Source: Pseudoneurospora amorphoporcata
Lineage: Eukaryota; Ascomycota; Sordariomycetes; Sordariales; Sordariaceae
Length of the DNA stretch: 64,000 bases
Direction: 5' to 3'
NCBI GenBank assembly: GCA_033297205.1
Contig: MU859071.1
Span: forward strand, 62,001 to 126,000
Every line of letters starts with the position of its first letter. Within the stretch, counting starts at the first letter, position 1. Both the position numbers and the translations under genes were made by a program. The notes under the pieces were generated by a model that worked only from the letters and a program-made list of their open reading frames with translations, was not told the origin of the DNA and did not search any database. Below are positions 11,596-23,120 of the stretch, one piece after another.

Positions 11596-14335
11596 ATGTC
11601 ACAAGATGGTGAACTGAACCCCAGCGAAGAGGCTCATCGGCAATCCCAAACTACCCAAGCAGAAGAGGGTGTTTCGAAATTCGACGAACGAGTCGATTCT
11701 GGTTTTGTGCGAGATGAGAGACCAAAGTCCCGCAAAGACAAGGAGCCCATCCATAACAAGAAGTCTCCAGAACCAAGGAGGTTCTATCTCAGAACATCAT
11801 CGAGCTCTGAAGGCGATGAGAGGCATAGCGGAGCCGAGTCCTTCTACTCTTACGAGTCAATGAATCTCGAACAACTCTTCCACTTCGGCGTGTTCGACAT
11901 ACCTGAGGAGTCTCTACCTCCTCTGTCGATACGGGGCAGCACTAGTGGTGAGTCTTACACATGTTCCTCCATCTTATATCACCCCTTCTGCTAATCGATT
12001 CATCAGCTCCACGAACCAGTTTCCCAGACCCAGAACCGGCAGCTATTCCCATCAGCGACCACACCAATTCTTCCTCCTCCTCTTCCTTCCACGAAAAGCC
12101 AACAACCGTTGAGCCACGCGGGATCCCCTCCCAACTTCTCCCCCGAGCCAGCAGCACAACCAGCTTCGGCTTCATCGACGACGGCGAAGACACCATCATC
12201 TCGTGGGAAAAAGACGATCCAGAAAACCCGTACAACTGGTCCTCGGGCAAAAAAGCCGCCATCCTCTTCACAGCCGTCATGTTGATCCTCAACTCGTCCA
12301 TGGGCAGCGCCCTGCCCAGCAACGCCATCCCGTTCATCGTGGAGGAGTGGAACATCCAGTCAGAACAGGAAACGGTGCTTCCGATCTCGATTTATTTGAT
12401 TGGTGAGGCCTTGCGTTATTTGACCTACTTCGAGCAAAGACTGACGGACTTAGGGTACGTGATGGGACCCATCTTGTGGGCTCCCTTGAGCGAGCAGTAT
12501 GGACGGCGAAAACTGAGTATAGGGACGTTTGTCATGTTTACTTTGTTTACGCTGGCGTGTGCGTTGGCTCCGCATTGGATTTCTTTTATCATTTTCAGAC
12601 TGTTTTCGGGTATCTTTGCTAGTGCGCCTATTGCGCTGGTGCCGGGGATCATTGCGGATATCTATAACGAGCCGAGGAAGAGGGGGAGGAGTATGGGGAT
12701 TTTCATGGCTGTTAGTTTTCTCCTTTCCTTTTCCCTTTCCCTTTCCCTTTCGCTCCCCTCGCTTTCCTTCTTCTCTCCCCCTGCTCACTCACTAACAAAT
12801 CCCACAACCAGACTACAGTCTTCGGCCCCCTAATCGCCCCCATCCTCTCCGGCTACGCCGCCACCACCATCGGCTGGCGCTGGGCCTTCTGGATCGGCCT
12901 CATGTACGCCGGTCTAACCCTCCTCCCCCTCTTTTTGTTACCCGAAACCTACGGCCCGATCCTCCTCCTCCGTCGCGCCCAGCACTTGCGGCTCACCAAT
13001 CCCAACGCCCACGTCATCGCCCCCCGCGAACTCGAAGATAACCAAAACTCATCCTCTTCCCTCAGGGAACTAACCACCATCGTCCTAACCCGCCCCATCC
13101 GCATGATCCTAGTGGAACCCATCGTCTCCACCTCCTGCGCCTACATCTCTTTATGTTACGCAATCTTCTACATGACCTTTGAAGCCTACCCCTTCATCTT
13201 CATCAACCTCTATAACCTTTCCCCGGGCCAGTGCGGGTTAACCTACCTAGCCATCGGCGTCGGCTGTCTTATTGCCCTCCCGATATTCATGACCTGGGAC
13301 TCGATCCTCACGCGCGCTCGCGGCCGAAACGCACCCTGGACTCGCCAAGAGGAGTATCGCCGGCTGCCACTAGCCTGTCTGGGAGGGCCCATGTTTGTTG
13401 TCTCCCTTTTCTGGCTGGGCTTTACCTCCAGGGAGGAAATTCCCTTCTGGGTCCCCATGTTAGCCGGGATCCCGTTTGGCATGGGGTTTATGTGCGTTTT
13501 CCAGGCTTTGCTCAACTATCTTACCGACGCATATGAGATTTTCGCAGCGTCGGCTAATGCCGCTGCGTCCTGCTCGCGGAGCTTGCTGGCTACCCTGTTG
13601 CCGCTGGCTACGGCGCCCATGTTTCACCGTCTGGGGATCAGTGGGGCGTGTTCGTTGCTGGGAGGAATGAGTTTGATCATGACGATGATGCCGTTTATTT
13701 TTCTCTGGCAGGGGGAGAAGATTCGAAGGAATAGCAAGTTTTGCTTGGTGTTGAGGGAACGGAGGGAGGAGATGGAGAGGAAGATTGAGGAGCAGAGACG
13801 GAGGAGGACCGGGGTGGTTAGTGGGATTAGTGCCATGAGGTTTTCGGCATATGGGGATGGGGTGGCGAGAGCAGAGGCGAGGGGGGAGGGAAGGGTGGTT
13901 ACGGGGATGATGGGGAATATCGTGGAGGAGAAAGAGAACGAGGGGAATGAGAAGGATGCAGAAATTGGGAATGAGAAATCGATGAAGATGGGGGACATGA
14001 AAAAGGGGGAGGCTGAGAAGGGCAAAGAGATAGAGAGGAAGAGTTCGAGTGGCCACTCAAGCCACAGTGACGGGGGAAATCAGGCTGATGTTCCGCGTTA
14101 TGATGGTGGGACAGGCGATGGAGTGAATCATGCTGAGCGCCCGGGCTACGGAGCTGATGAGGTGGGCGAGTCGTCGTTCAATCATGATCATGATCTTCCT
14201 CCGCGTCGCTCAGGCTCAAGAAGTGGTTCATCAGCTACTGTGGCGGTTAGTCCGCCTAGCAGAACTAGTGCTGCGCACGATGATGGAGGAAGTAGGATGG
14301 AGATGGGGCTGTTGGGGGTTGAGAAGGAAGAATAA
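11596..14335 (+). CDS. MFS transporter, DHA1 type (polyamine/multidrug), 842 aa
   Basis: Exons 11596-11947, 12007-12402, 12454-12710, 12812-14335; 2529 nt in frame. A hydrophilic, Ser-rich N-terminus of about 200 residues leads into the DHA1 signature ISWEKDDPENPYNWSSGKKA. About 12 membrane segments follow between residues 225 and 650. Seen motifs are the loop-2/3 motif WAPLSEQYGRRK, RLFSGIFASAPIALVPGIIADIY-like motif C region (split here for length), and RGRSMGIFM. The family exports polyamines, azoles and other drugs from the plasma membrane by proton antiport; the substrate cannot be read from sequence. The last 190 or so residues are an unusually long charged and Ser-rich cytosolic tail (KIEEQRRRRTG onward). 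Intron 3 (12711-12811) has a striking repeated CCCTTT pyrimidine tract and a GTTAGT donor. Confidence 0.9.
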
Positions 14336-14793
14336 ATTCGAGGGATATGGCACACTGAGCGAGAGAAAAAGGAAACAGACAAAGAAAAATAGCAAAAGCA
14401 TACAACAGGTGAAGGGTGAATTTTTGGCTTGGGGATCGCCTGAACATCAATTGCCATTCTACTAACACAGGTGGTTCAAGGCGTTTCAAGACCTAGGTAG
14501 CAACAGAGCAAGTTTGACTTCCCTCGTTCTCCCATGCCACAAGCCATCATCGGTAACGCAAAATGATCAATGCTCAGTTCAGCCAGGTTATAATTACATT
14601 CCTTTGTAACATAGGCCTCCTCAGCCTTTCTACTGTTCCAGAAACATCAAAGAATAAACATACATGTTGAATCCTCGGCACAAGGCCTAACACATGAGAC
14701 TCCTTCATGATATAGCTAACAAGATAAACATCAAAAGCAAAGATAGGTTTGCTCATCAAAAACACCAGCGATAGTTCACCCTTTCCCATTTTG
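14336..14793. other. Intergenic, convergent 3' ends
   Basis: Gap between the MFS stop and the stop of the minus-strand serine-rich gene. Presumed 3' UTRs. No further feature seen. Confidence 0.5.
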
Positions 14794-17700
14794 CTACATA
14801 CGGCCGGCAGCTATCTCATGGATTGACATCGAATTCTCCGGATGAGATCTCCGCTTGTTACTTTGAGGAAAGGCTTGCTCGTCATCCGACTTCTTTGTCT
14901 CATCGGTAGTCTGAGAATCATTTGGGCCACTCCAGGTATTGTACTTTGAGGACCCAGATGCGGCCGAATCAGTCTGACTCTGGCCATTCTCATCAGAAAA
15001 TCTGACCTGGTGCATCTTCAGCACCAGTGTGGTGTCACTCTTGACCGAGCTCATGTCGGTAATTTTGATCTCCGGCAAAACTGCTTTGCTCAAAATGGGG
15101 ATAGACGATTGACATCTGGAATCTGGCGAATTGGTGCGCGGAAAGGAGTGAAAAGAAGCATCGTTGAGAGAGGGGGAACTGAGTGGCGTGGCAAACTTGT
15201 CGGTGGCAGCTGATGAGTCCCTTCCACGACTTCTGGGCAGAGTTCCTGGAGTGGTCAATTTCCGATTACTGCCGGTATTGAAATTCAAAGCATCATCGGA
15301 ATCAATAGGGTTGAGCACCCAAGGCCTGGGTCCATCTTCCATCTCGCCCGGCGCCGACCGCTTCAAGCGCCTGATTTCTCGGCCCAGTGCTTCAAGTTCT
15401 CGATAACCAGCTTCGTTGGGAAGAAGTGCGAGCTCCGGGTATTCCATTGTGGCCCTTGCGTGGTCAAGGTGCGATCCACCGCACGAAATCTCTGATGATT
15501 TGCGGGAGTGAACAAGCTTGTTGAGGCCGGATTTGAGAGCCTTCCCGAGTTTGCTTGACATCGAGTCCTTCTGGCGATGACCCATAACCCCGTTGCGATG
15601 GTGACTGGGGATTTCCCCACAGATTGTAGCTTCTTCAGTGAGTGGTCTAGGGGAAGCTGATCCCTCAGGCGTAACTTCGTCCGCATCATTGAGATCTGCG
15701 TTACGCTCTGCACGGTTATGTGAAGGAAACCTTGACCATGCTTCGGGGAACTTTCGAGGCTTCTGTAACTCGGGTCCAGGGGTCTCAAGCGACGATTTGC
15801 GCACAGCTTCGGCATCCGAAACACTATCGGAAGGTACTGGATTGCTCTGACGTGCCTCGGTAGGTATTTCATTGGAGATGGACGCGGTATGACTGTTTTG
15901 GTCTAGGCCACCAGGGCGGGCTCCCCGGTATGGATAGGGATAATAGGTTTTGCGTGGAAGATCATCTGGCAGAAACTCAGAGAAAGAGAAAAGGCTGTTG
16001 CTGCGTTTCTTTCCAGTGGCAGAATGGCGCCTGCAGATCTCCTCCCTCACGGCACGTTGCCAAAGCTCCACTGTGCTATCATCACTGGCGGGAAACGGAA
16101 GCTCGCTGCCTTGACGAAGCGATTGCGGGCCAACATCACTAAGCGCAGATTTCTTGTGTCCCCGGGAATCAGCAGGAAGTGATGTAGACGGCGCTGTCGT
16201 TTCTTGCTCGTCGTCTTCCTGGCCGTCAAATGTGGTCGGGGGCAGTTTGACTCGTCGGGGTAGGCTCAAATGTAATCGTGCTAGGAGTGATCGCTTGGAA
16301 GGCTCGGTGCGTAGTTTCTTGGGATCGGTGGTTTTATCGAACCGTTTGGCCATAGTAGACGGTGCCCCGTGTCCCAGATGGAAACGAGCTAAGCCCCTCT
16401 CCACCATGTTTAGCTTGGGTACCGACTGCCGTTTGTCCACGGTATTCGATACCGCACCCGGAGAGACCAGCCCGGGCTGAGTGACGGTGCCTCCAGCAAT
16501 AGGGTTGTCGAGCGAGTTCTTTCCTGTGGCCGTGCTTGAATAGCTTTCATCAAAAGGATTGGGCGAAAGGAGCCCTACGACCTATTAGCTTCTGAACAAT
16601 AGTTGGCCACGGCAGACTACTTACATCGCAATGGTGTCGCTGCCAACAAGTTGTTAGGACTCATGACACCTGACGGTAGATGCGAGGAAGAAGTGCCTGA
16701 GCTAGGGTCGGCGCTATGTCCAGCTGAGGGATATGCTGATGACGGGTTGGTAATGAGGCCAGTTTGACCGTTGAGCTGCCTCTGTGATGTCTCAGATTCG
16801 TATGCAGCTGTCTGATCAGAGCTGTCTTGTCTCACAGGATACCTACAGACCGTGTTCTGTTCCGACTCGGTATTTGCAGGGGACTCGTGAGGGGTGTTGA
16901 GCGTCTGTGTAACCAGCTGCCGATGGATATCCATATCATGAAGATGGACAATCTCGGGACGCTGAAGACCAATGTCACCACTAGCATGGTTGGATATCGA
17001 GCTGCATCTCTTGAGCATGACCACTTTGGCCTGCTCCACGCTTATTTCAGGATCACCATCTCTATCCGAGGTCCTACTTAGGGAAATGGATGGTGAACAG
17101 GATCCAAGACCCTGGCTTCTGAGCCAGATACCCATAGGTGATTGATCTAACACACAAGGAGTTGCATTCCCCGGCGTGCGGGCTGGGGAAGAGCGTGGAC
17201 GAGTCTCTGACTTGGAACGGCGTAGTAGCGGTGCTGAGCGTGAAGTCGCCACTCTAGAAGCTGCTGCTTTGAGGAATGACTCGGCATCTTTGGATGAACC
17301 GTCTTGATCGATGTAGCTCAAAAAGTCTTCGAGTTGCGTAGCGCTGTAAGAAAGTCTCCAAGAGCCCAAGGAGGAAGTGTCAATCGTATTTGAAGAGCGC
17401 TGTGGAGCCAAGACCGGAGAAGCTGGCATTTCCGGGAGTGAATTGCGTTCTCGAATGGGCTTCTGAGTGAAGGCGATTGTAGGAAATTGGAGACTGCTTA
17501 CCCGTAGGCGATTGTTTTCCTTGTCTGAAGGGGAAGCCGCCTTTCCTGATGGGGAGACACTGACACCGGAATTTGCAATGGTCGAGGAGGTCATGTCAGG
17601 ATGTTTCTCTTCTTCTTCTTGGGCTACCGAGAACTCAAGCGTATCACGGGGCCCTCCACCAGGAAGGTAATCAAGTGAAGAAGACCTGGGAGGTGGCAGC

Positions 17701-18254
17701 ACAGATGAGACCTCACTCTGAGAGCGCTCGTGGGATTGCTCGATGCGGAGTTCCTCTTGTATCCTCTTGTGCATGAGTCTCTTCAGCTCGGCCCGCCGCT
17801 GGATTTCCTCGTGACTGCTGCCAACGGCTGAGCGAGACTTCTTCTTTGGCAACGAGTCCTGAGACAAGTGACGACGGATATTCTCCTTGACAACCTGGAG
17901 AGTGCTGGTACTCTTGCTGGGCTCTGTTGGTCTACCCTGTAAATCGTCATCGGAGTCTTCTACCACGAGATCGCTCAAGTCGGCTGGCCCGATGGGAACA
18001 ATAACGGAGGATGTGGCTAGTTGCAATGATGTACCAGACTTGCTGTTGCTGGAGGAGTCTCGGTGGGCATCAACGGACAGCGGAATGGCGATGACTGGGT
18101 TGGATGTAAGTGGTCCTGCAACAGGTAAGCGAGCATGAGGAGGAACTGCCGGAAGTGCACCCGAGGGCTTCGCAGTCTGGTTCTTGGGACTCAATGTTGA
18201 CGGCGTCGCTGTCTTCGGAGGGCGAGGTACCCCACAACAGCAGAAGACCGTCAT
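14794..18254 (-). CDS. Serine-rich, mostly disordered protein of unknown function, 1136 aa
   Basis: Exons 16625-18254 and 14794-16574 joined across a 50-nt intron (donor GTAAGT; acceptor TCGTAG chosen because the closer AG gives a stop after ten codons). I do not recognise the family. It starts MTVFCCCGVPRPP: three cysteines right behind the start, a setting often S-acylated, so membrane association is possible but unproven. A short helical, charged stretch (EEIQRRAELKRLMHKRIQEE) lies at about residues 165-190, and a segment EDFLSYIDQDGSSKDAESFL at about 310-330. Another likely helix is YRELEALGREIRRLKR at about residue 925. The rest is Ser/Pro/Thr-rich, with many SP sites, so regulation by phosphorylation is plausible. 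No transmembrane segment seen. Its promoter must lie in 18255-18991. Confidence 0.8.
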
Positions 18255-18991
18255 CGTCTAGACTGCTATGTTGAGATGGAGGAACTGATCATTAGCTGTT
18301 AATGAGGGTGTAGCTTTGCTGGTGTTCCGCAGCTTGCTAAACTTGCAATGCGGTTTCCAAAAAAGGGATTGTTGTTTTTTTTCGCTGTGATCGTTGGACA
18401 ACTCAGGGCCATCAAGACCCATGATAAGTACGCCGTGGTAAAGATGCGAAAGGGAACAGCCCAACAACAAGAAGAGGGTGGAAGAGAGCAAGCTGACGAG
18501 GATAGCAAGCAGTTGCACAGAGTGACAAGTCAAAGTTGACGGGCGTAGATGCAACCTTGGGGCCCATTTCCCGGAAGCCGTGGTCGGACTGTTTCTCTTG
18601 ACGAGAAAAGTGAAGTAGCGAAGATGCGGAGGGGTCAGAGGTTCCCTCAAGGTCTCAACTCCATCGTGCGACTCTGGAAAAGACCTGTAATTGGGGTAAG
18701 GGAAAGAACTTTAGACTCATCATCACTCTTTCCCTATTTGCCCACTTTGACGTTTCAATAGGAAGAGTGCCTGCCATGAGCAATGAGTTAATTGCATTGC
18801 TGTGGAAGGTGCAACAACTTCGAACAGCGCGAACGGCAAGTGCAGCTCACCACGGCATATAAAGATGAAAAACGGAAGTCGCGTGCTAGAAACCCACAGA
18901 CTTGCAACACCAGACCAGCTGGGTGCATGCATTAGCTCATCTCGCTAGGATATCTCAGCATCTTCCTGGTGAGGTACTGCAGTAGGTAATT
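18255..18991. other. Intergenic: promoter of the serine-rich gene and 3' region of the phosphatase
   Basis: Both flanking genes are on the minus strand. Open frames here are short and unremarkable. Nothing else seen. Confidence 0.5.
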
Positions 18992-20296
18992 TCAGTTCGC
19001 CACGGCTGGCTTGTAGATAGGCATATTCTTGGCGCCATCAAACACCTTGCCACTTCCATCGTATGGCGTATTCCACGACACTCCATCTTCAATGCGCCAG
19101 ATATTCTCAACCGCTGGCAACGCACCCTTTCCACCAGCACCCCCAAGCCTCCAATTCGGGATCGGGATGGGCAACCAAGTCTTGTCGTGCAAGAAGCCCG
19201 GATACGACACCGAGTTATCGAGTGTCGCCAGGTTCGTCGGGTCCCTGTTCCCTCCGTACCTGGCCGTCTCCGCCGCGAATCGGAACACATTGGCTCCGAC
19301 GTCGTACCTACCCAGATGGGGCAATCCCCAGTTGTTTTGCACCGACGACAGGATGCTGTAGTGGGTGTAAAAGGTGTCGTCCTGTGTGCCCCTGAGCTCC
19401 TTGGGAACGGCATTGCCCAGCAACAGGGAGACAATGTGGTTCGGCTTTCCGTAGTTCTCGGACTCGTCGAAGGTGAGCAGGATGAGCGTCCGCTCGTCAA
19501 AGGCCTTGTCGTCCAACAGGGGCTCCAAGAACGCATGCGACCACTCGGTTGCTGTCTCGAGCGACGTGTTGTGGCCGTCGTGCATCATGTTGGGCGACAT
19601 AAACACAAATTGCGGCACGCGCTTGGCCACAAAGTCGTCGTGGAATTCGTTGAAGGACTGCAAGCAGAGCAGACGCGTTCCGTTGTTCGTGACGCTGTCA
19701 AACGACACAAAGGGACTGAAAGTTAACGGGTTAGTGTTAGTGTTATGGTAGCATAAGAGGGGGGGCGGGGATCTTGTGCAAGGTAAGGAAGGTGTCAGTT
19801 TACTTGTGCTTGCGGACATAATCCCACCCGCCGTTGTCCGTGGAACCGTCGCTGTAGTTACCCATGAAGCCGGGGCCGGGCATGTCCTCAAAGTATCCGC
19901 CCCATGAGAGGCCACGGGTATCGAGCAGGTCGACTACCGTTGACACATTCTCCGGGACTCTGACCTCTTTGTCATGGTTGAGTCCGAAATAGTCACCCGC
20001 GATGGCAGCGAGATAGTTCGGCTGGCTCGGATGTGTGTGCGCATAGTATCTGGTGAGCAGGACGCCCTGCTTCTTCAAGTCGGCAAGATTTTTGTCTACC
20101 GCGGCCTTGACGAAGTCCTATGTAGAAAGTTAGTCAGTATATTGAATGGTGAAATATATCATGAAAGGCAACTCACCTGGTTCTCCAGCCAAATGGTAAT
20201 GAATCTGTCAAAGACCTTTCCCTTGACAACTTCAGCTGCAGCGCCCACAGTGTGCAAGGCTGCCAGCCCGCAGAGGGCGAAAAGGGAATTCCGCAT
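18992..20296 (-). CDS. Secreted acid phosphatase, phosphoesterase family (PF04185), 385 aa
   Basis: Exons 20177-20296, 19804-20117, 18992-19715; 1158 nt in frame. Residues 1-20 or so form a signal peptide (MRNSLFALCGLAALHTVGAA). Family motifs follow: FDRFITIWLENQ at the first splice junction; THPSQPNYLAAIAGDYFG, the N-terminal catalytic region with Asn as the likely nucleophile; GYFEDMPGPGF; FMSPNMMHDGH with conserved Asp/His; and LLTFDESENYG. Several NxS/T sites (NVS, NYS, NGT, NTS) fit secretion and glycosylation. The family includes the Aspergillus phosphate-repressible acid phosphatases that free phosphate outside the cell. Donor of intron 2 is GTAAAC inside what would otherwise be a stop. 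I saw no CACGTG motif in the upstream gap, so phosphate control is not shown here. Confidence 0.9.
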
Positions 20297-21193
20297 TATG
20301 TGAGTATCTTGTTGGTCTCTTCAACTGCACATGCCCACTTCCCGATCAAGAATGGTATAAGTAGAGAAGGCTTAGGTAGTTAGTCTTTCTCATACAGTCT
20401 CATGCTTTCATGATTCGGGAAGACCAGGGGCAAAAAATCACGTCGCAGTCGGCAGTAGAGCGAGCATTGCCGCTAAGCAACACCCTGCAAGATTCTGGAC
20501 CGTTATCCGCTGCCTTACCACAGTTGTGTTAATGGCACAGCATGCATGGTGCACTACTATGTATGGTACGACTTGGACGGCCGACCCCCATACCTACCTA
20601 CCCGACCTTACCGTCCGAGTCAGTCGCTCCTGGTTGGTTGGTGTCACCTTGAACACTTGGGGGTGAATCTACGGGCACCGAACGACCAAGTAGGGAACAC
20701 GGAACAGCAGTTTTGACAATACTCGTAAACAATATCTTATTTCTTGTTTGGAGATCTCTTGAGAGTCGCGACCGATTCTCCGAAGTGAGGCGGTTGTCTT
20801 CAGGCCCTAGGCTTGTGTCTAGACACCTAATCAAGCCAAACCTAACAGATCTACATTGGGTTTCACCGCTGCAACTGTTAGTGTCAACGAGCGATGTCGT
20901 CATTCTACCCGACCTTTAGTGACCTGCCGTTTGTTTGGAATTGGACCCCTATCAGGCACACACCTCATTCCGTCACAACGCAACGTAGGAACAGCGGTCC
21001 CCTGTAAAACTCCAGCACTGACTGCACTGCATCACCTTGAAAGCTTCGGCCCGCATTGCCCGCCCCGGACGATCGCGTCGTCGCGTATCTCTTCCGCATT
21101 GGCATAGCATCTTCCAACATAGTCAAACCACCACAACTCCATCTTCAGCTGTCAAGCTTGTAGGGCGAAGACAGGCTGAAACGACAGGGCAAT
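20297..21193. promoter_or_regulatory. Divergent promoter region between the acid phosphatase and DAD1
   Basis: The starts of a minus-strand and a plus-strand gene face away from each other across 0.9 kb, so both promoters lie here. No clear TATA box or known binding site was seen. Confidence 0.45.
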
Positions 21194-21667
21194 ATGGCCT
21201 CCCAAAACTTCCTAGGAGCCTCCATCACAGGCGGCACCCGAGAAAAGACGTACTTCGAGCAGCAGCGCGAAGCACTCGTCGGGGAAATCGCAAACAGCTT
21301 TGAGCATGTGTTGGCGAACATCAACAAGCTGAATCGTTCGTTGGAGGCTGTTATTACTGTACGTGTTGTTTTCATTCCTCCCTCCTTCTTGCCTTCTGGG
21401 CAAAGTTTGTGATCAGAACTAACGGGTTGCTGTTCGAAACAGGTCGGAAACGAATTCTCCTCCGTCGAAGCCCTCTGGTCGCAATTCGAGAACGTCATGG
21501 CGAAGGATGCTGAGGAGCAAACACAACAAACACAGCAGCAAGAACGAGGAGCGGCAGCACAACAAGAGCAGGGAGAGCAACCAGGGCAAGAGCAGGGCCA
21601 GGGAGAGGAGGATGATACCAAGATGGAGGTCGATGAGGAGGATAGCAAGATTAAGATGGAGAGGTAA
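21194..21667 (+). CDS. dad1: DASH/Dam1 complex subunit DAD1 with acidic Gln-rich tail, 129 aa
   Basis: Exons 21194-21358 and 21443-21667; 390 nt. The core matches DAD1: YFEQQREALVGEIANSFEHV, LANINKLNRSLEAVI, and across the intron VGNEFSSVEALWSQFENVM. DAD1 is one of the ten DASH subunits that form rings on microtubules and couple kinetochores to plus ends. The core ends near residue 75. The remaining 55 residues are low complexity (EEQTQQTQQQE, then QGEEDD and TKMEVDEEDSK), longer than in the yeast protein and probably disordered. Start is the only Met ahead of the conserved helix. The intron is phase 0 with a GTACGT donor. Confidence 0.93.
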
Positions 21668-22556
21668 ACCAGGCGACGAACCACCGCAACGCCAAACAAG
21701 ATAACATGTAGTGGCGAAGGGATAGCGGTATCACATGGTCTGAAAAGATGCCCGACCAAATGGGAATGGGCATTCGAGGAAGAAGACGACGAGCAACGGG
21801 CAACGACAAGACGACAGATAACGAGGTTTATTTGTACGATTATTTACGGATGGATAATGATACCCAAAAAGGAAGGACAACGGAAAATGATATTCAGTTA
21901 CGAGCCGGAACTAAAGGCTAGCTTGGTCACAACACTATCAATCATGGCATATGGAGTCGGTCGCAAAGATGTGGCCTAGTTATTTTTGTCATTGACGCCT
22001 ATCTGATATTGGTGTAAATGTCTCCTCGTCTATAAAGCGAAAACTCAGTGGGGGAAGAATTGAGTAAAAGCAGATCGTGAAGGAAGGTTTTGCTCTTCCA
22101 CCTCTTTTTAGGACGTCTGACCCATGGGAGAGCTGGGAAGACGAGATGCTAAGATGGATTCGGAAACCCGTCCCGGCTAAGAATGGTGTTTATGTTTCCA
22201 GGTTGGAGTTCCACATGTTGTCGGCAAAACCATTAGGTTTTGATGTTGAGATTTGTCCTTCGGGGCAATGTCCTCCGAACTGACCAAGTATGAAATTTCT
22301 CCTCTTGAACCGAGCTCTTCGGTCCATCACCAATCGCAGGACTGTCCAAGCGCAGGCTGTTCGGTCTTTGTAACAGCTAACTCGCACGCTGACCCTGTAC
22401 CAATGTCGTTTTCTCATGTATCATAGCTCATGACGGTCATCATATTTCGACCCAAGTTATTAAACTTGCTCTGTAGGAAAGAAAAGGAAAGGTTAAGCAT
22501 GATGCCTTCTTCATCAAGCGCACTGGTGGTAAGGGCTGTATGCATGTATGCATCGC
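21668..22556. other. Intergenic, convergent 3' ends of DAD1 and elongin C
   Basis: No coding motif, tRNA or repeat seen; presumed 3' UTRs of the two facing genes. Confidence 0.5.
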
Positions 22557-23120
22557 TCAGTGTGGCTTACTGTCCATTCCGAGATAATCCGCGGCAACGA
22601 CGAGCTCAAGGCAGTTCTCAACGGGGATCTCCATATCGGGAACATCTTCGCGGTCCTTGAATTTGTACCAGTAATGGAAGTACTCGACGACCTTTTCAAG
22701 AATAACGCCGCTAGAGAAGAAATGGTTAGCACCCGGTGCTTAAGATGCGCAAGTGTACTGAGAGAGCAAGCGGATTTGGGTTCGTGAAAAGCTATCAGAT
22801 CAAGTGTAGTTGATAATCAAGCAGTCCATGCCACCTTTTTGCGAAGGAAAAGCTGGTCTGTCATAAAGAACGCAGCAAAACTTCTTTCATCACGCAGCTT
22901 GTTGTGTCGGAGAGCAGAAAATGGATGGGGAGGCGGCAACTTACTTGATGTCCTGAAGCTCGCAACGACCGGTCCTAGCCTCGGTCATGTTGTTACGCAG
23001 CATACCTCTAATGTAGTCACTGCAGAGGGACGCCTCGCGGAGCACAACAAACTCGAATCCGTCCTTAGAGACGAGGGTGATGTACTTGCTGGCGCCGCCG
23101 TTACCGTTGGTGGCGTGCAT
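22557..23120 (-). CDS. elc1: Elongin C (Skp1/BTB-fold adaptor), 109 aa
   Basis: Exons 22945-23120 and 22557-22710; 330 nt in frame. The protein reads YITLVSKDGFEFVVLREAS at the N-terminus (first beta-hairpin and helix of the BTB fold), then GVILEKVVEYFHYWYKF and MEIPVENCLELVVAADYLGM, the typical last helices of the Skp1/elongin-C family. Elongin C links substrate receptors with a BC box to cullins in ubiquitin ligases and is part of elongin in transcription. The length matches the usual 100-112 residues. The last codons are DSKPH. A GTAAGC sits just before the stop and could be used as an alternative donor, but the plain reading ends correctly after the last family helix. Confidence 0.9.
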
